Translations under genes and position numbers: made by a program
Assembly (NCBI GenBank): GCA_021821945.1
Contig: JAJZTF010000002.1
Location: 124,001-188,000, forward strand
DNA length: 64,000 bases
Source: Pseudomonadota bacterium
GTDB taxonomy: Bacteria; Pseudomonadota; Gammaproteobacteria; Burkholderiales; Gallionellaceae
Direction: 5' to 3'
Part shown: positions 18,493-28,231 of the stretch, in pieces
How positions within the stretch are numbered: the stretch's first letter is position 1
How the letters are laid out: each line of letters starts with the position of its first letter
The notes under the pieces: generated by a model
Database searches by the model: none
The model's input: the letters and a program-made list of their open reading frames with translations, nothing else
What the model was told of the DNA's origin: nothing

Positions 18493-18520
18493 ATTATACT
18501 CTAATATTTTTATCTGTCAA
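18493..18520 (-). promoter_or_regulatory. Near-consensus sigma-70 promoter for the candidate small RNA
   Basis: On the minus strand a perfect TTGACA (18520-18515) and a perfect TATAAT (18498-18493) are separated by 16 nt of AT-rich DNA. It points away from alaS, and no leftward protein gene follows. Confidence 0.75.
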
Positions 18521-18558
18521 CAGAAGATTTGAAAGCGTGGATGGCGGTGCCCGCACGA

Positions 18559-18567
18559 TGGTATGAT
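18559..18567 (+). promoter_or_regulatory. Possible extended -10 promoter of alaS
   Basis: TGGTATGAT (extended -10) lies 58 nt before the alaS start. There is no -35 box at 16-18 nt. Confidence 0.4.
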
Positions 18568-18624
18568 TCGCATCTTTACAAGGCGTTATATGAGCGCCGT
18601 TGCCACGAAAGATGGATGCAGAAT

Positions 18625-21234
18625 ATGAAAAGCAGTGAAATCCGCCAGAAATTCCTCGATTACTTTGCAGAGCGCGGCCATACCATCGTCGCCTCGAGCC
18701 CGCTGGTGCCGGGAAACGATCCGACGCTGATGTTCACCAATTCAGGCATGGTGCAGTTCAAGGACGTGTTCCTGGGCACGGACAAGCGCCCCTATGTGAG
18801 GGCCGCATCGGTTCAGGCTTGCCTGCGCGCTGGCGGAAAACACAATGACCTCGAGAACGTGGGATACACCGCGCGCCACCACACCTTCTTCGAGATGCTG
18901 GGAAACTGGAGCTTCGGCGACTACTTCAAGCGCGAGGCGCTGAAATGGGCCTGGGAGCTGCTGACCGATGTCTACAAATTGCCTGCGGAAAGGCTTTGGG
19001 CCACGGTCTACATCGACGACGACGAGGCCTATGACATCTGGACGAAGGAGATCGGCCTGCCTCCCGAGCGCGTGGTGCGCATAGGCGACAACAAGGGCGG
19101 GAAGTACATGTCCGACAATTTCTGGATGATGGCGGACACCGGCCCCTGCGGCCCATGCTCCGAGATCTTCTACGACCACGGCCCCGAGATTGCGGGCGGC
19201 CCGCCGGGAAGTCCAGACGAAGACGGCGACCGCTACATCGAGATCTGGAACAACGTGTTCATGCAGTTCGACATGAGCGAGGACGGCAGCATCAAGCCAC
19301 TGCCTGCCCCCTGCGTGGATACCGGCATGGGGCTCGAGCGCCTGGCCGCTGTCCTGCAGCATGTGCACAGCAACTACGAGATCGACCTTTTTGACACGCT
19401 GATCCGTGCTGCCGCGCGCGAGACGCACTGCAGCGATCTTTCGAATCCTTCGCTCAAGGTCATCGCCGACCACATACGTGCAACCGCATTCCTCGTCGCC
19501 GACGGCGTGATCCCAAGCAACGAGGGTCGGGGCTACGTGCAGCGCCGCATCGTGCGCCGCGCGATCCGCCATGGCTACAAGCTTGGACGGAAATCCCCCT
19601 TCTTCCACAAACTGGTGCCCGATTTGGTCGGTCTGATGGGTGCGGCCTACCCCAATCTCGCGGAAAACGAGAAGCGCATCACAGAGGTATTGAAGACGGA
19701 AGAGGAGCGCTTCTATGAGACGCTTGCGAACGGCATGGAGATACTGGATGCGGCCCTTTCCGGCGGCGCGGCCATGCTGCCCGGAGAAGTGGCATTCAAG
19801 CTCCACGATACTTTCGGTTTTCCGCTGGATCTGACCAACGACGTGTGCCGAGAGCGGAATGTCAAGGTCGACGAAGCCGGATTCAATGCCGCGATGGAAA
19901 AACAGAAATCCCAGGCACGGGCGGCAGGAAAATTCAAGATGGACAAGGTGCTGGAATACAGCGGTGCGGCCAACACCTTCGTGGGTTACGAGAAGCTGGA
20001 ATCAGAGGCCAAGATCGTCGCCCTCTATGTGGAAGGCACGCCTGTCGCGCAACTCAAATCCGGACAGTCTGGCGTGGTCGTGCTGGACACCACGCCGTTT
20101 TATGCAGAGAGCGGCGGTCAGGTCGGGGATGCAGGGCTATTGATCAGCGGTTCGGCCAAATTTCTGGTCGGAGACACGCAGAAGATCAAGGCCGACGTGT
20201 ATGGCCACCACGGTGTTCTTTCGGAAGGCACGCTCAACGTGGGCGACCATGTGGCAGCCCGGGTGGACATGGCAAGACGCGCCGCTACGATGCGCAACCA
20301 TTCGGTCACGCATATCATGCACAAGGCGCTGCGCGAAGTACTGGGTTCGCACGTGCAGCAGAAGGGCTCGCTGGTGAATTCGGAGCGCACGCGCTTCGAC
20401 TTCTCGCACAATGCGCCGGTGACGGAGGCGCAGATCAGGGAGATCGAGGCGAGGGTGAATGCCGAGATTCTGGGCAACAGCGCGACACAGGCGCGCGTGA
20501 TGGACATCGAGTCGGCGCAGAAGACCGGCGCGATGATGCTGTTCGGCGAAAAATACGGCGAGACCGTGCGCGTGCTCGACATCGGCACATCGCGCGAGCT
20601 TTGCGGCGGAACCCATGTGCAGAGGACAGGCGACATCGGCCTGTTCAAGATCGTCGCGGAATCGGGCGTTGCGGCAGGCGTGCGCCGCATCGAGGCGGTG
20701 ACCGGCGTGAATGCGCTGATGTGGGTTGACCAGCAGCAGAGCCAGCTGAACCAGGTTGCGGATGCGCTGAAGGTGCAGCCCGCTGAGGCCGCAGTTCGCA
20801 TCTCCCAGATCATGGACGGCGTGAAGGCGCTGGAGAAGGAGCTCGCCCAGCTTAAGTCCAGGCTCGCCGCCTCCCAGGGCGATGAGCTTATGAATCAGGC
20901 TCGGGACATCAAGGGCGTCAAGGTGCTGGCAGCCAAGCTCGAAGGTGCCGATGCCAATGCGCTGCGCGAGACGATGGACAAACTCAAGGACAAACTGAAA
21001 TCCGCCGCGATCGTTCTGGCTTCGACAAGCGATGGGAAAGTCAGCCTGATCGCGGGCGTGACCCAGGACCAGACGGGAAAGTTGAAGGCGGGAGAGCTGG
21101 TGAATTTCGTGGCACTTCAGGTCGGCGGCAAGGGGGGCGGCCGCCCGGACATGGCCCAGGCGGGAGGGGCGCAGCCCGAAAATCTGCCGGCCGCATTGGC
21201 CTCGGTAGCGGACTGGGTCTCGTCCAGGCTCTAG
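18625..21234 (+). CDS. alaS: Alanine-tRNA ligase
   Basis: AlaRS (869 residues) charges tRNA-Ala and edits mischarged Ser and Gly. The catalytic core begins at the family N-terminus [14 protein letters not shown], so ATG 18625 is chosen over the longer frame from 18529. Class II motifs are present ([14 protein letters not shown]; the ATP-binding [10 protein letters not shown]). The editing domain has [12 protein letters not shown] and [13 protein letters not shown], which supply the zinc ligands. The C-Ala domain ends with a [15 protein letters not shown] motif. Its TAG abuts the stop of the convergent EAL-HDOD gene with no spacer. Confidence 0.97.
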   Translation: MKSSEIRQKFLDYFAERGHTIVASSPLVPGNDPTLMFTNSGMVQFKDVFLGTDKRPYVRAASVQACLRAGGKHNDLENVGYTARHHTFFEMLGNWSFGDYFKREALKWAWELLTDVYKLPAERLWATVYIDDDEAYDIWTKEIGLPPERVVRIGDNKGGKYMSDNFWMMADTGPCGPCSEIFYDHGPEIAGGPPGSPDEDGDRYIEIWNNVFMQFDMSEDGSIKPLPAPCVDTGMGLERLAAVLQHVHSNYEIDLFDTLIRAAARETHCSDLSNPSLKVIADHIRATAFLVADGVIPSNEGRGYVQRRIVRRAIRHGYKLGRKSPFFHKLVPDLVGLMGAAYPNLAENEKRITEVLKTEEERFYETLANGMEILDAALSGGAAMLPGEVAFKLHDTFGFPLDLTNDVCRERNVKVDEAGFNAAMEKQKSQARAAGKFKMDKVLEYSGAANTFVGYEKLESEAKIVALYVEGTPVAQLKSGQSGVVVLDTTPFYAESGGQVGDAGLLISGSAKFLVGDTQKIKADVYGHHGVLSEGTLNVGDHVAARVDMARRAATMRNHSVTHIMHKALREVLGSHVQQKGSLVNSERTRFDFSHNAPVTEAQIREIEARVNAEILGNSATQARVMDIESAQKTGAMMLFGEKYGETVRVLDIGTSRELCGGTHVQRTGDIGLFKIVAESGVAAGVRRIEAVTGVNALMWVDQQQSQLNQVADALKVQPAEAAVRISQIMDGVKALEKELAQLKSRLAASQGDELMNQARDIKGVKVLAAKLEGADANALRETMDKLKDKLKSAAIVLASTSDGKVSLIAGVTQDQTGKLKAGELVNFVALQVGGKGGGRPDMAQAGGAQPENLPAALASVADWVSSRL

Positions 21235-22470
21235 TCAGTTCTCGAAGCTGTTCGTCCAGGCCAGCGCTTCAAGCTGCGCCTGGTTGACCTGTTCGGGGTC
21301 GAGAGGGGTAAGATCATGGAGCAGTTCGTTGGCGGCATCCATGTTGTAGCTTTCCAGCAGCTCGATCATCGCCAGCATTTCTCCCAGCGGCCCCTTTCTT
21401 GAAAGCAGCGCCTCGCGTATCTCTGTCGGCGGATTGAGGGGCGAGATGATCTCGGCCAGCGGTATGCCAAGCAGGGTGTCCATCAGCGACATGATGCCGA
21501 CCATGAATGCCTGGTCTTCCATCGTCTTCGTGCAGCCGGGGATCTTTTTGACCATGAGCTCCATCGATTTCCCACGCGTTGCGGCGAGCTGGAGCAGCGG
21601 ATCAGGAAAGCTGCTCTTGTCGTTGGTGTAGACCAGAAGCTGAAGCCAGCGCTGCAGCTGCCGCCTGCCCAGTATCATGATGGCATCGGAAAGCGATGTG
21701 ATCTTGACGCGCGATCCGGCAGCGGCGGAATTGGTAAGCCTCAGCAGGTTGAAGCTGAGTCCCGGATTCTGCTTGAAAATCTTTTCGATCTCATCGGTAT
21801 CGGCATCGCTCATCACGAGGCCCAGCAGCTGCAACAGCGCGATTTCCGAATGAGACATGCGCTTGCCCGTGATGACCAGAGGCTTTGCGAAGTAATAGCC
21901 CTGGAACAGATGAAAGCCCGCATCCAGGCAAAGTTTAGCCTCTTCAGGATTGTCCACTTTCTCCGCAAGCAGCTTTGCGGGCCATTTCTTCAGCTGGTGC
22001 AGCGTGTCCGCGAGGTTTTTCGTGCCGGTGGACTTGAGGTCTATCTTGACGATGTCTATGCATTCCCGCAATGGATCAAGGTCGTTCGAGTATCTTGCGA
22101 CATCGTCCAGCGCGAGATGATAGCCTTTTGACTTGAGATGCCTGCAGCGTTCGACCACGATGTCGTTGATCTCTATGGTTTCAAGAAGCTCGATGACCAC
22201 CTGGTCCTTGGGGAGCAATTCAACCATGTCGTCCATCAGCATCTCGGCGCTGAAATTGATGAACCCCCGGTGCTTGCCGAGAACCGTCTGGAAGCCAAGT
22301 TCATTGAACGCGTGGTTGATCACGGTGCAGGTCGCGGAGACGTCGTCATGGATCCTCGCAGCATTTTTCTGGCTGGAGCGGAACAATAGCTCGAATCCGG
22401 CGAGGTTCTGTTCTCTATCGAGTATCGACTGCCGCCCGATAAAAAATTCGGAGATGTTTTGCGTCGTCAT
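21235..22470 (-). CDS. EAL and HDOD domain signalling protein (YuxH type)
   Basis: A 411-residue protein with an N-terminal EAL-like domain (about 8-205) and a C-terminal HDOD domain (about 205-400). The EAL part opens with IGRQSILDRE and keeps FELLFR, NFSAE, IELLET, LALDDV, IVKIDLK and a terminal FQGYYFAKP. The second aspartate pair is followed by ARYSNDL rather than the usual FGTG, so c-di-GMP hydrolysis is uncertain and it may only bind. This architecture is common in motility and biofilm control. It is monocistronic as far as can be seen. Confidence 0.87.
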   Translation of the reverse strand: MTTQNISEFFIGRQSILDREQNLAGFELLFRSSQKNAARIHDDVSATCTVINHAFNELGFQTVLGKHRGFINFSAEMLMDDMVELLPKDQVVIELLETIEINDIVVERCRHLKSKGYHLALDDVARYSNDLDPLRECIDIVKIDLKSTGTKNLADTLHQLKKWPAKLLAEKVDNPEEAKLCLDAGFHLFQGYYFAKPLVITGKRMSHSEIALLQLLGLVMSDADTDEIEKIFKQNPGLSFNLLRLTNSAAAGSRVKITSLSDAIMILGRRQLQRWLQLLVYTNDKSSFPDPLLQLAATRGKSMELMVKKIPGCTKTMEDQAFMVGIMSLMDTLLGIPLAEIISPLNPPTEIREALLSRKGPLGEMLAMIELLESYNMDAANELLHDLTPLDPEQVNQAQLEALAWTNSFEN

Positions 22471-22548
22471 TCAAATCTTTCGTTTGGATGCTGCATTCAT
22501 CCCGGAAAATAGCATCAGGGCAGAAAACAAGCAACAGAAAATGGATAT

Positions 22549-23904
22549 TCAGAACGGAAGAGGCAGGTGGGGCGCGCTTTCCTTCAGCATCCTGCGAAAA
22601 TCTTCCATTATCCGCGCAAGGCCGGTTTCGGTATCCGCCTCGAAGCGCACGACGATCGCGGGCGTGGTGTTGGATGCGCGAATGAGGCCAAAACCGTATG
22701 AATATTCCACGCGCAGCCCGTCCAGCCTGTTGATCTGAAGCGCGTCCGGAAAGTCGGCCGTGCTTTGCAATGCCATGAGCAGCGCGTGATTTTCGCCTTC
22801 CCGCGTTGCAATGTGCAGTTCGGGCGTGCTGAATGCGTCCGGCAATTCATCGAATGTTGCATTGCGGCTCAGCAGTTCGAGCAGCCTTGCGGCGCTGTAC
22901 AAGCCATCGTCGAAGCCGTACCAGCGGTCCGCAAAGAAGATATGGCCCGTCATCTCGCCGGCAAGGACCGCGTCGGTTTCCCTCATCTTCGCCTTGATCA
23001 GCGAGTGTCCTGTCTTCCACATCAGGGGTTCCCCGCCGTGGTCGCGTATCCAGCCAAAGAGGCGGCCGGTGCATTTCACGTCGAATATGACCTTGCGATG
23101 CGGGTTCCTGCTCAGAACATCGGTTGCGAAAAGCATCAGGAGGCGGTCGGGATTGATGATGTTTCCTTCCCTGGAGACGACGCCCAGACGGTCTGCATCG
23201 CCGTCGAAAGCGAGGCCGATCTCGCTGTCTTCCATGGCGGCGACCAGGTCCGCAAGGTTTTCTGGAACGGAAGGGTCGGGATGGTGGTTTGGGAAATGGC
23301 CGTCGACTTCGCAGTAAAGCTCGCGCACCTCGCATCCAAGCCTGCGAAAGAGCCTTCCCGCATAGGCGCCTGCAGCGCCGTTTCCGCAGTCGATCGCGAT
23401 CTTCATGGGCCGGTTAATGCGGATGCCGGCTGCGATCCGATCGATGTAGGCCGGGCCTATGTCCTGCGTCCTGTAGCTTCCGGATCCATGCGCGAAGTCC
23501 TCATCCTCGATGCGTTGCCGCAGCGCCTGTATCGCCTCATCATGCAGCGCCTCCTGGTCCAGCACGATCTTGATGCCGTTGTATTCAGGGGGGTTGTGGC
23601 TGCCGGTCAGCATCACCGCAGAGCGGGTGCCGAGATGAAAGGCCGCGAAATAGGCCATCGGCGTGGTGATGCAGCCAAGGTCGATCACGTCCATCCCGCT
23701 TTCCCGGATGCCCAGGGCGAGCGAGCCGATCAGCTCGGGCCCTGAAAGCCTGCCGTCCCGCCCTATGGCGATCTCGCGCTGCCCGCGGGAAATCGCCTCC
23801 GACCCTATCGCACGGCCTATCGCCTGGACGATGTCGCAGGTCAATGTCTTCCCGGCAATTCCGCGTATGTCATAGGCCTTGAAGATTTCTGCCGGAAGCT
23901 TCAT
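22549..23904 (-). CDS. algC: Phosphomannomutase/phosphoglucomutase
   Basis: An alpha-D-phosphohexomutase of 451 residues that interconverts hexose 1- and 6-phosphates for LPS and exopolysaccharide precursors. The phosphoserine loop is TGSHNPPEYNG with S102, and the metal loop is DGDADR (234-239). The sugar-binding GEMTGHIFF segment near residue 315 matches the AlgC/ManB bifunctional group. The ATG at 23904 overlaps the waaF stop (ATGA); the longer frame would overlap waaF heavily. Linkage with waaF fits a supply role for LPS core. Choice of algC over manB is by resemblance only. Confidence 0.9.
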   Translation of the reverse strand: MKLPAEIFKAYDIRGIAGKTLTCDIVQAIGRAIGSEAISRGQREIAIGRDGRLSGPELIGSLALGIRESGMDVIDLGCITTPMAYFAAFHLGTRSAVMLTGSHNPPEYNGIKIVLDQEALHDEAIQALRQRIEDEDFAHGSGSYRTQDIGPAYIDRIAAGIRINRPMKIAIDCGNGAAGAYAGRLFRRLGCEVRELYCEVDGHFPNHHPDPSVPENLADLVAAMEDSEIGLAFDGDADRLGVVSREGNIINPDRLLMLFATDVLSRNPHRKVIFDVKCTGRLFGWIRDHGGEPLMWKTGHSLIKAKMRETDAVLAGEMTGHIFFADRWYGFDDGLYSAARLLELLSRNATFDELPDAFSTPELHIATREGENHALLMALQSTADFPDALQINRLDGLRVEYSYGFGLIRASNTTPAIVVRFEADTETGLARIMEDFRRMLKESAPHLPLPF

Positions 23905-24920
23905 CTGTCTGCCGCGATGATCTGCTGGATCCTTGTCCAGACGATATCCGGGGTCAACTGGTTCATGCAGTTGAAATGCCCGAGCGGGCAAGTGCGTTTG
24001 AAGCAGGGACTGCACTCGATGTCGAGCTTCATCACGACCGCCTTGTCCGACAGCGGCGGCGTGAATTCCGGGCTGCTTGAACCGAAGATTGCGATCATCG
24101 GGCGGTTCAATGCGGCACTCAGGTGCATCAGGCCGGAGTCGTTGCTGATCACGAGGTTTGCGCAGGAGAGAAGCGCTATCGCATCCAGAAGGTCGGTGGC
24201 CCCGCAGAGATTGTATATACCGGGATTGCCCAGCGCGACGATGTTTTCGGCGACCTCCCGGTCTTTTGCAGAGCCTATCAGCCAGACCGCATAACCCAGC
24301 CTCTGGAGATGCTGTGCGGTTTGAGCAAAGTAAGCGACCGGCCAGCGCTTTGCGGGGCCGTATTCAGCGCCGGGGCAGAATACCGCGACGGGCAGGTCCA
24401 GGTTCAGGCCCAGCTTCTGAAGTGCCGCATCGCGCATATCTTTCGAGACGGTGAGCACGGGGTTGGCAAGCGGGCGGGGAATCTCCCCGTAGGGAGGCTC
24501 TGCAAGCTGTGCGAAACGCTCCACCATCAATGGAAGCTTATTCTTGTCCAGTTTGCGCGCATCGTTGAGCAGGCCGTAGCGCATCTCGCCGGTAAAGCCG
24601 GTGCGCAGGGGGATGCGGGCGAAGAGGGGAACCAGTGCGGACTTGAAGGAATTGGGCAGGACGATCGCCTGGTCGTATCGCTCGCAGCGAAGAAGTTTTC
24701 CGAGCCGATACCGCAAAGACAGGTTCAGCGAGCCGTGCGGAAAGGGATTGCTGATCACCTCGTGAACTTCAGGAAACGCTTTGAGCAACGCCGCTGTCCA
24801 GTCCGGTGCCAGCACATCGATCCGGCATTCCGGATGGCGCTCCTTCAGTCGCATCAGCATCGGCTGCATCAGCATGCAGTCGCCGACCCAGCTGGGGCCG
24901 ATGATCAATATCTTCCGCAT
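23901..24920 (-). CDS. waaF: LPS heptosyltransferase II
   Basis: WaaF (339 residues, GT9 family) adds the second L-glycero-D-manno-heptose to the inner core of lipopolysaccharide on the cytoplasmic face of the inner membrane. The N-terminus ILIIGPSWVGDCMLMQP is diagnostic. The C-terminal ADP-heptose-binding half has FCPGAEYGPAKRWP (about 194-207) and NDSGLMHLSAAL (about 263-274). It ends SPCFKRTCPLGHFNCM, also typical. It is third in the leftward run ilvE, zinc finger, waaF, algC with spacings of 10 nt or so, then an overlap. Confidence 0.95.
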   Translation of the reverse strand: MRKILIIGPSWVGDCMLMQPMLMRLKERHPECRIDVLAPDWTAALLKAFPEVHEVISNPFPHGSLNLSLRYRLGKLLRCERYDQAIVLPNSFKSALVPLFARIPLRTGFTGEMRYGLLNDARKLDKNKLPLMVERFAQLAEPPYGEIPRPLANPVLTVSKDMRDAALQKLGLNLDLPVAVFCPGAEYGPAKRWPVAYFAQTAQHLQRLGYAVWLIGSAKDREVAENIVALGNPGIYNLCGATDLLDAIALLSCANLVISNDSGLMHLSAALNRPMIAIFGSSSPEFTPPLSDKAVVMKLDIECSPCFKRTCPLGHFNCMNQLTPDIVWTRIQQIIAADR

Positions 24921-24932
24921 GGCGATACGGGT

Positions 24933-25124
24933 TCAGTGTCCCGTGGGATGCTCGCCGGTCAGCCTGTAGAGTGTCCCGCAATACGGGCAGCGCGCCTCGT
25001 TGCCTTTGGAGAAACCGATCACCACCTTGGGATGTGCATTCCACAGCGCCATGTCGGGCATGGGGCAGGTCAATGGAAGGTCCTTTGCGGTGACTTCGAT
25101 GATGCGCTGGTTCTGGTCTTTCAT
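24933..25124 (-). CDS. Small CHCC-type zinc-finger protein
   Basis: A 63-residue protein matching the zf-CHCC family, the bacterial relative of the C-terminal domain of mitochondrial complex I subunit NDUFS6. One Cys (LTCPMP), one His (NAHPKV) and two Cys (RCPYCGT) form the predicted zinc site. The ATG at 25124 is chosen because AAAGGAG lies 6 nt before it; an ATG at 25130 would abut that site. In Betaproteobacteria this gene regularly sits between ilvE and waaF. Its exact role is unknown. Confidence 0.88.
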   Translation of the reverse strand: MKDQNQRIIEVTAKDLPLTCPMPDMALWNAHPKVVIGFSKGNEARCPYCGTLYRLTGEHPTGH

Positions 25125-25135
25125 GGCCATCTCCT

Positions 25136-26056
25136 TTACACGTAGCTTAGCCAGTCGCCGTGATCGGGATGTCTGCCTGCAACGCAGTCGAAGAACGCCT
25201 GCTGGAGTCTTGCGGTGACAGGGCCGCGCGAGCCTGTGCCTATGCTGCGCTGGTCGAGTTCGCGTATCGGCGTGACTTCGGCCGCGGTACCGGTGAAGAA
25301 GGCCTCGTCGGCGCAATATATTTCGTCCCGGGTGATGCGTTTCTCTATCACCTCTATGCCCATTTCCTTTGCCAGGGTGATCACCGAATCCCTTGTGATG
25401 CCCTCGAGGCAGGAAGTAAGGTCGGGGGTGTAAAGCTTTCCCTTCTTGACGATGAAGATGTTTTCGCCAGCACCTTCCGCGACGTAGCCATCCACGTCGA
25501 GGAGCAGCGCCTCGTCGTAGTTGTCGTTTGCCACTTCCTGGTGCGCCATGATCGAATTGGAATAGGTCGTCACCGACTTCGCGCGGCACATGTTGATGTT
25601 GACATGGTGGCGGGTGAAGCTTGAGGTCTTCACGCGTATTCCCTTTTGCATGCCCTCGTCGCCGAGATAGGCACCCCAGGGCCAGGCTGCGATCGCGACA
25701 TGGGTCGAGAGCGTCTTGGCCGCGATACCCATCGCCTCGGATCCATAGAAACAGATGGGGCGTATGTAGCAGGACTTGAGGTTGTTGGCGCGCACCACTT
25801 CCTTGTGCGCCTCGAGTACGGTTTCCTTGTCATAGGGCATCCTCATCTGGAAGATGTGGGCCGAGTTGAAAAGGCGGTCGGTGTGTTCCTTCAGCCGGAA
25901 AATCGCGGTGCCCTTCGCCGCCTCATAGGCGCGGAGTCCTTCGAAAACGCCCATGCCGTAGTGCAGGGTATGGGTGAGCACATGGGTGTTTGCTTCCCGC
26001 CAGGGTACCAGTTTTCCGTCGTACCAGATGAAGCCGTCGCGGTCGGACATGGACAT
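25136..26056 (-). CDS. ilvE: Branched-chain amino acid aminotransferase
   Basis: A fold-type IV PLP transaminase (306 residues) that performs the last step of Leu, Ile and Val synthesis with glutamate as donor. [16 protein letters not shown] opens the protein. The motif [11 protein letters not shown] (about 195-205) and the phosphate-binding GTAAEVTPI (about 254-262) are classical. AAGGAA lies 7 nt before the ATG at 26056. It heads the ilvE / zinc-finger / waaF / algC run; 80 nt separate it from the protease gene upstream. Confidence 0.95.
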   Translation of the reverse strand: MSMSDRDGFIWYDGKLVPWREANTHVLTHTLHYGMGVFEGLRAYEAAKGTAIFRLKEHTDRLFNSAHIFQMRMPYDKETVLEAHKEVVRANNLKSCYIRPICFYGSEAMGIAAKTLSTHVAIAAWPWGAYLGDEGMQKGIRVKTSSFTRHHVNINMCRAKSVTTYSNSIMAHQEVANDNYDEALLLDVDGYVAEGAGENIFIVKKGKLYTPDLTSCLEGITRDSVITLAKEMGIEVIEKRITRDEIYCADEAFFTGTAAEVTPIRELDQRSIGTGSRGPVTARLQQAFFDCVAGRHPDHGDWLSYV

Positions 26057-26136
26057 GATCTTGTTCCTTGAGAGATATCGGTTGCAAAGAATGGATTCTA
26101 GCAGCCCGCCGGATTTTTTGCAGCGGAAAGCCTGCG

Positions 26137-26685
26137 CTATTGCGGCGCGTAAAGGCGCAACTCGTCCTTTGCCTGTTCCACTTTCAATGAGCCAAGAACC
26201 GATTGGCCAAGCAGGACGCCCGCAGCATTGGGCGAGACGACCGCCGGGATGTTGCTGATGACCATCCTGCCGAGCTTCAGGCTTTTTACGGTCGTCTCAT
26301 AGCCACTGACTGGGCCGTTGGCCGACATCAAACTGTGCGGCTTGCCCTTTTTCAGCTTGAGCTGTTCGGCCATCTGGGATGGAATGGATAGGAACGCAGC
26401 GCCGGTGTCGATCACCATGTTGACCGCCACGCCGTTGATTTCCCCATCGAGGCGATAGACGCCGCCATCCCCCTTCTTTGCGGAAACGTAATAGCCTTCT
26501 CCCTTGGGCTTCTCTGGCGGCGGAACATACGCATTCGTGTGCCATTGATTGACCGTCGCCTGCTCGCAGGGGGAGTCCTGGTAGACCAGCGCACCTTCGC
26601 GGTTCATGCATTTGAACACGGTGTCCGCAAAACCCGGCATGGGAAGCAGCAGCGCGATGAATAAAAGTGCGGGTGTATTCTTCAT
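26137..26685 (-). CDS. Exported retropepsin-like aspartic protease
   Basis: A 182-residue protein with a signal peptide (cleavage near GFA at 18-20). A short cysteine-containing DUF4124-like segment follows ([17 protein letters not shown], 24-40), then a clan AA single-domain aspartic protease with D93-T94-G95 ([12 protein letters not shown]) and the later [10 protein letters not shown] segment. Such proteins (TIGR02281-like) must dimerise to build the active site, as in retropepsins. It should act in the periplasm; the substrate is unknown. It follows the nlpD-like gene by 17 nt. Confidence 0.85.
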   Translation of the reverse strand: MKNTPALLFIALLLPMPGFADTVFKCMNREGALVYQDSPCEQATVNQWHTNAYVPPPEKPKGEGYYVSAKKGDGGVYRLDGEINGVAVNMVIDTGAAFLSIPSQMAEQLKLKKGKPHSLMSANGPVSGYETTVKSLKLGRMVISNIPAVVSPNAAGVLLGQSVLGSLKVEQAKDELRLYAPQ

Positions 26686-26702
26686 GGTGTCTTCCTGCTG
26701 GA

Positions 26703-27578
26703 TCAGGGTTTGTCCAAGGGCAGATAGTTCGCCGGGTCCACGGGTTTGCCAAGGCGGCGGACTTCGAAGTGCAGTTCGACCCGGTCGCTGTCGCTCTTGC
26801 CCATTTCCGCTATCTTCTGGCCTTTCTTTACCGTATCGCCTTCCTTCACGAGCAGCTTGTCATTGTGCGCATAAGCGCTGAGATAGGTCTTGTTGTGCTT
26901 GATGATGAGGAGCTTGCCATATCCCCGCAGCCCGCTTCCGCTGTATACAACCTTGCCTGCGGCGCTGGCATAGATGGGCTGCCCGAGCTTGCCCGCGATG
27001 TCTATGCCCTTGCGGTTTTCCGCTTCCGAGAAGGTGCCTATCAGCTTGCCTTGCGCGGGCATGCCCCAGTCTATCGCATCTTCTGCCGCCGGTGTCACGG
27101 GCTTGATTTCCGCCTTTGCATCGGTCTTGGCTTCGGGTTTTGCGTCTGATCTGGTTTCTGGTTTCGTATCCGCCTTGGCTGGCTGGCCCTGGACGGCTTC
27201 AGCCTTTGCGACGGCAGCCTCGCTGTAGGCATACTTCACCACACGAGGCTGATCCTTGACGAAGGCGTGCGCTGCTTCTGCCGGGGCTTTTTCGGCTGGC
27301 ACATTTTCGGATGGCAGCCTGATCTGCTGACCCACCCTGATCTGGTTTGGATCCTTGATGCCGTTGAGTTCGGCGAGCTCGCGCTGATCCACGCCATAGC
27401 TGAACGCAATGCCGTAAAGGGTATCGCCCTTCTGCACGACATGCACTTTGGGCTTTTCGCCGGCGTCCTGCTGCCTTGCGGCGGAAGTGCCTGACGCCTG
27501 CACCGGCGCGCGATGCCCGCCGGATGCGCAACCGGCCATTAAAATTGCCGCGATCAGTGCTGCAAGTATTTTCTTCAT
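26703..27578 (-). CDS. nlpD: NlpD-like lipoprotein: LysM plus degenerate M23 domain
   Basis: A 291-residue outer-membrane lipoprotein (lipobox LMAGC, C17) with a LysM domain (about 46-90, VVQKGDTLYGIAFSYG), an Ala/Lys-rich linker, and a C-terminal LytM/M23 domain (about 185-285). The zinc ligands are missing: the first His of the HxGID motif is replaced (RKGIDIAG), and the first His of HLHFE is replaced (VELHFE). The domain should therefore be inactive and serve, like E. coli NlpD, to activate an amidase during septum splitting. The ATG at 27578 overlaps the pcm stop (ATGA). Confidence 0.9.
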   Translation of the reverse strand: MKKILAALIAAILMAGCASGGHRAPVQASGTSAARQQDAGEKPKVHVVQKGDTLYGIAFSYGVDQRELAELNGIKDPNQIRVGQQIRLPSENVPAEKAPAEAAHAFVKDQPRVVKYAYSEAAVAKAEAVQGQPAKADTKPETRSDAKPEAKTDAKAEIKPVTPAAEDAIDWGMPAQGKLIGTFSEAENRKGIDIAGKLGQPIYASAAGKVVYSGSGLRGYGKLLIIKHNKTYLSAYAHNDKLLVKEGDTVKKGQKIAEMGKSDSDRVELHFEVRRLGKPVDPANYLPLDKP

Positions 27579-28231
27579 GCTTTCCCCATCAGCAGCGGTA
27601 CGAATTTTACGGGTTCGAGCCTGGATTCGCGAAAGCCCGATGCTTCGCGTTCGATCAGATAAAGCCATTGTTCCTGAGTTCCCATCGGCAGTACCATGCG
27701 GCCACCGATTGCAAGCTGTTCGCGCAATGTCCGGGACATCACGGGTGCTGCGGCAGCCAGGATGATGCCGTCAAAGGGCGCTTTATCCGGCAGGCCGTTG
27801 CTGCCATCGGCATGGCGCAGCTCCGCGTTGCGGATCCCGAGATCCGACAGCAGCTTCCTTGCGCGCTCGTAAAGAGGTTCTATGCGTTCCACGGTACAGA
27901 CTTCGGGGAACACATGGGCCAGCACGGCAGCCTGGTAGCCGCAGCCCGTGCCCACTTCGAAAACGCGCTTCATGTCGGAAAATCCCCTCAACGCCTCCAC
28001 CATCCTCGCCACGATATAGGGCCTGGAAATGGTCTGCTCGTAATTGATCGGCAGCGACACGTCGTCATAGGCCCGGCTCGCTAGCGCCTCGTCCACGAAC
28101 AGATGGCGCGGGACCTCGTACATCGCCGCAAGCACCGCCTCATCCTGGATGCCCTGATCGCGCAGTCGGGCAATCATCCGTTGCCTCGTTCTTGCCGAAG
28201 TCATGCCTATTCCGCTGTGCCGCAAATTCAT
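27575..28231 (-). CDS. pcm: Protein-L-isoaspartate O-methyltransferase
   Basis: Pcm (218 residues) methylates isoaspartyl residues with SAM to start repair of aged proteins. The SAM-binding motif EVGTGCGYQ (92-100), the upstream [12 protein letters not shown] and the later [11 protein letters not shown] match the family. The ATG at 28231 overlaps the surE TGA, which excludes the longer frame running back into surE. It sits in the classic surE-pcm-nlpD order, linked to stationary-phase survival. Confidence 0.95.
   Translation of the reverse strand: MNLRHSGIGMTSARTRQRMIARLRDQGIQDEAVLAAMYEVPRHLFVDEALASRAYDDVSLPINYEQTISRPYIVARMVEALRGFSDMKRVFEVGTGCGYQAAVLAHVFPEVCTVERIEPLYERARKLLSDLGIRNAELRHADGSNGLPDKAPFDGIILAAAAPVMSRTLREQLAIGGRMVLPMGTQEQWLYLIEREASGFRESRLEPVKFVPLLMGKA

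Larger units (their letters stand above)
18247..18624. other. 378-nt stretch without a protein gene, between lipoprotein gene and alaS
   Basis: The left part (18247-18430) shows nothing recognisable. The middle holds a complete minus-strand transcription unit (promoter 18493-18520, terminator hairpin 18440-18464). The right part holds an extended -10 element for alaS. Confidence 0.6.
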
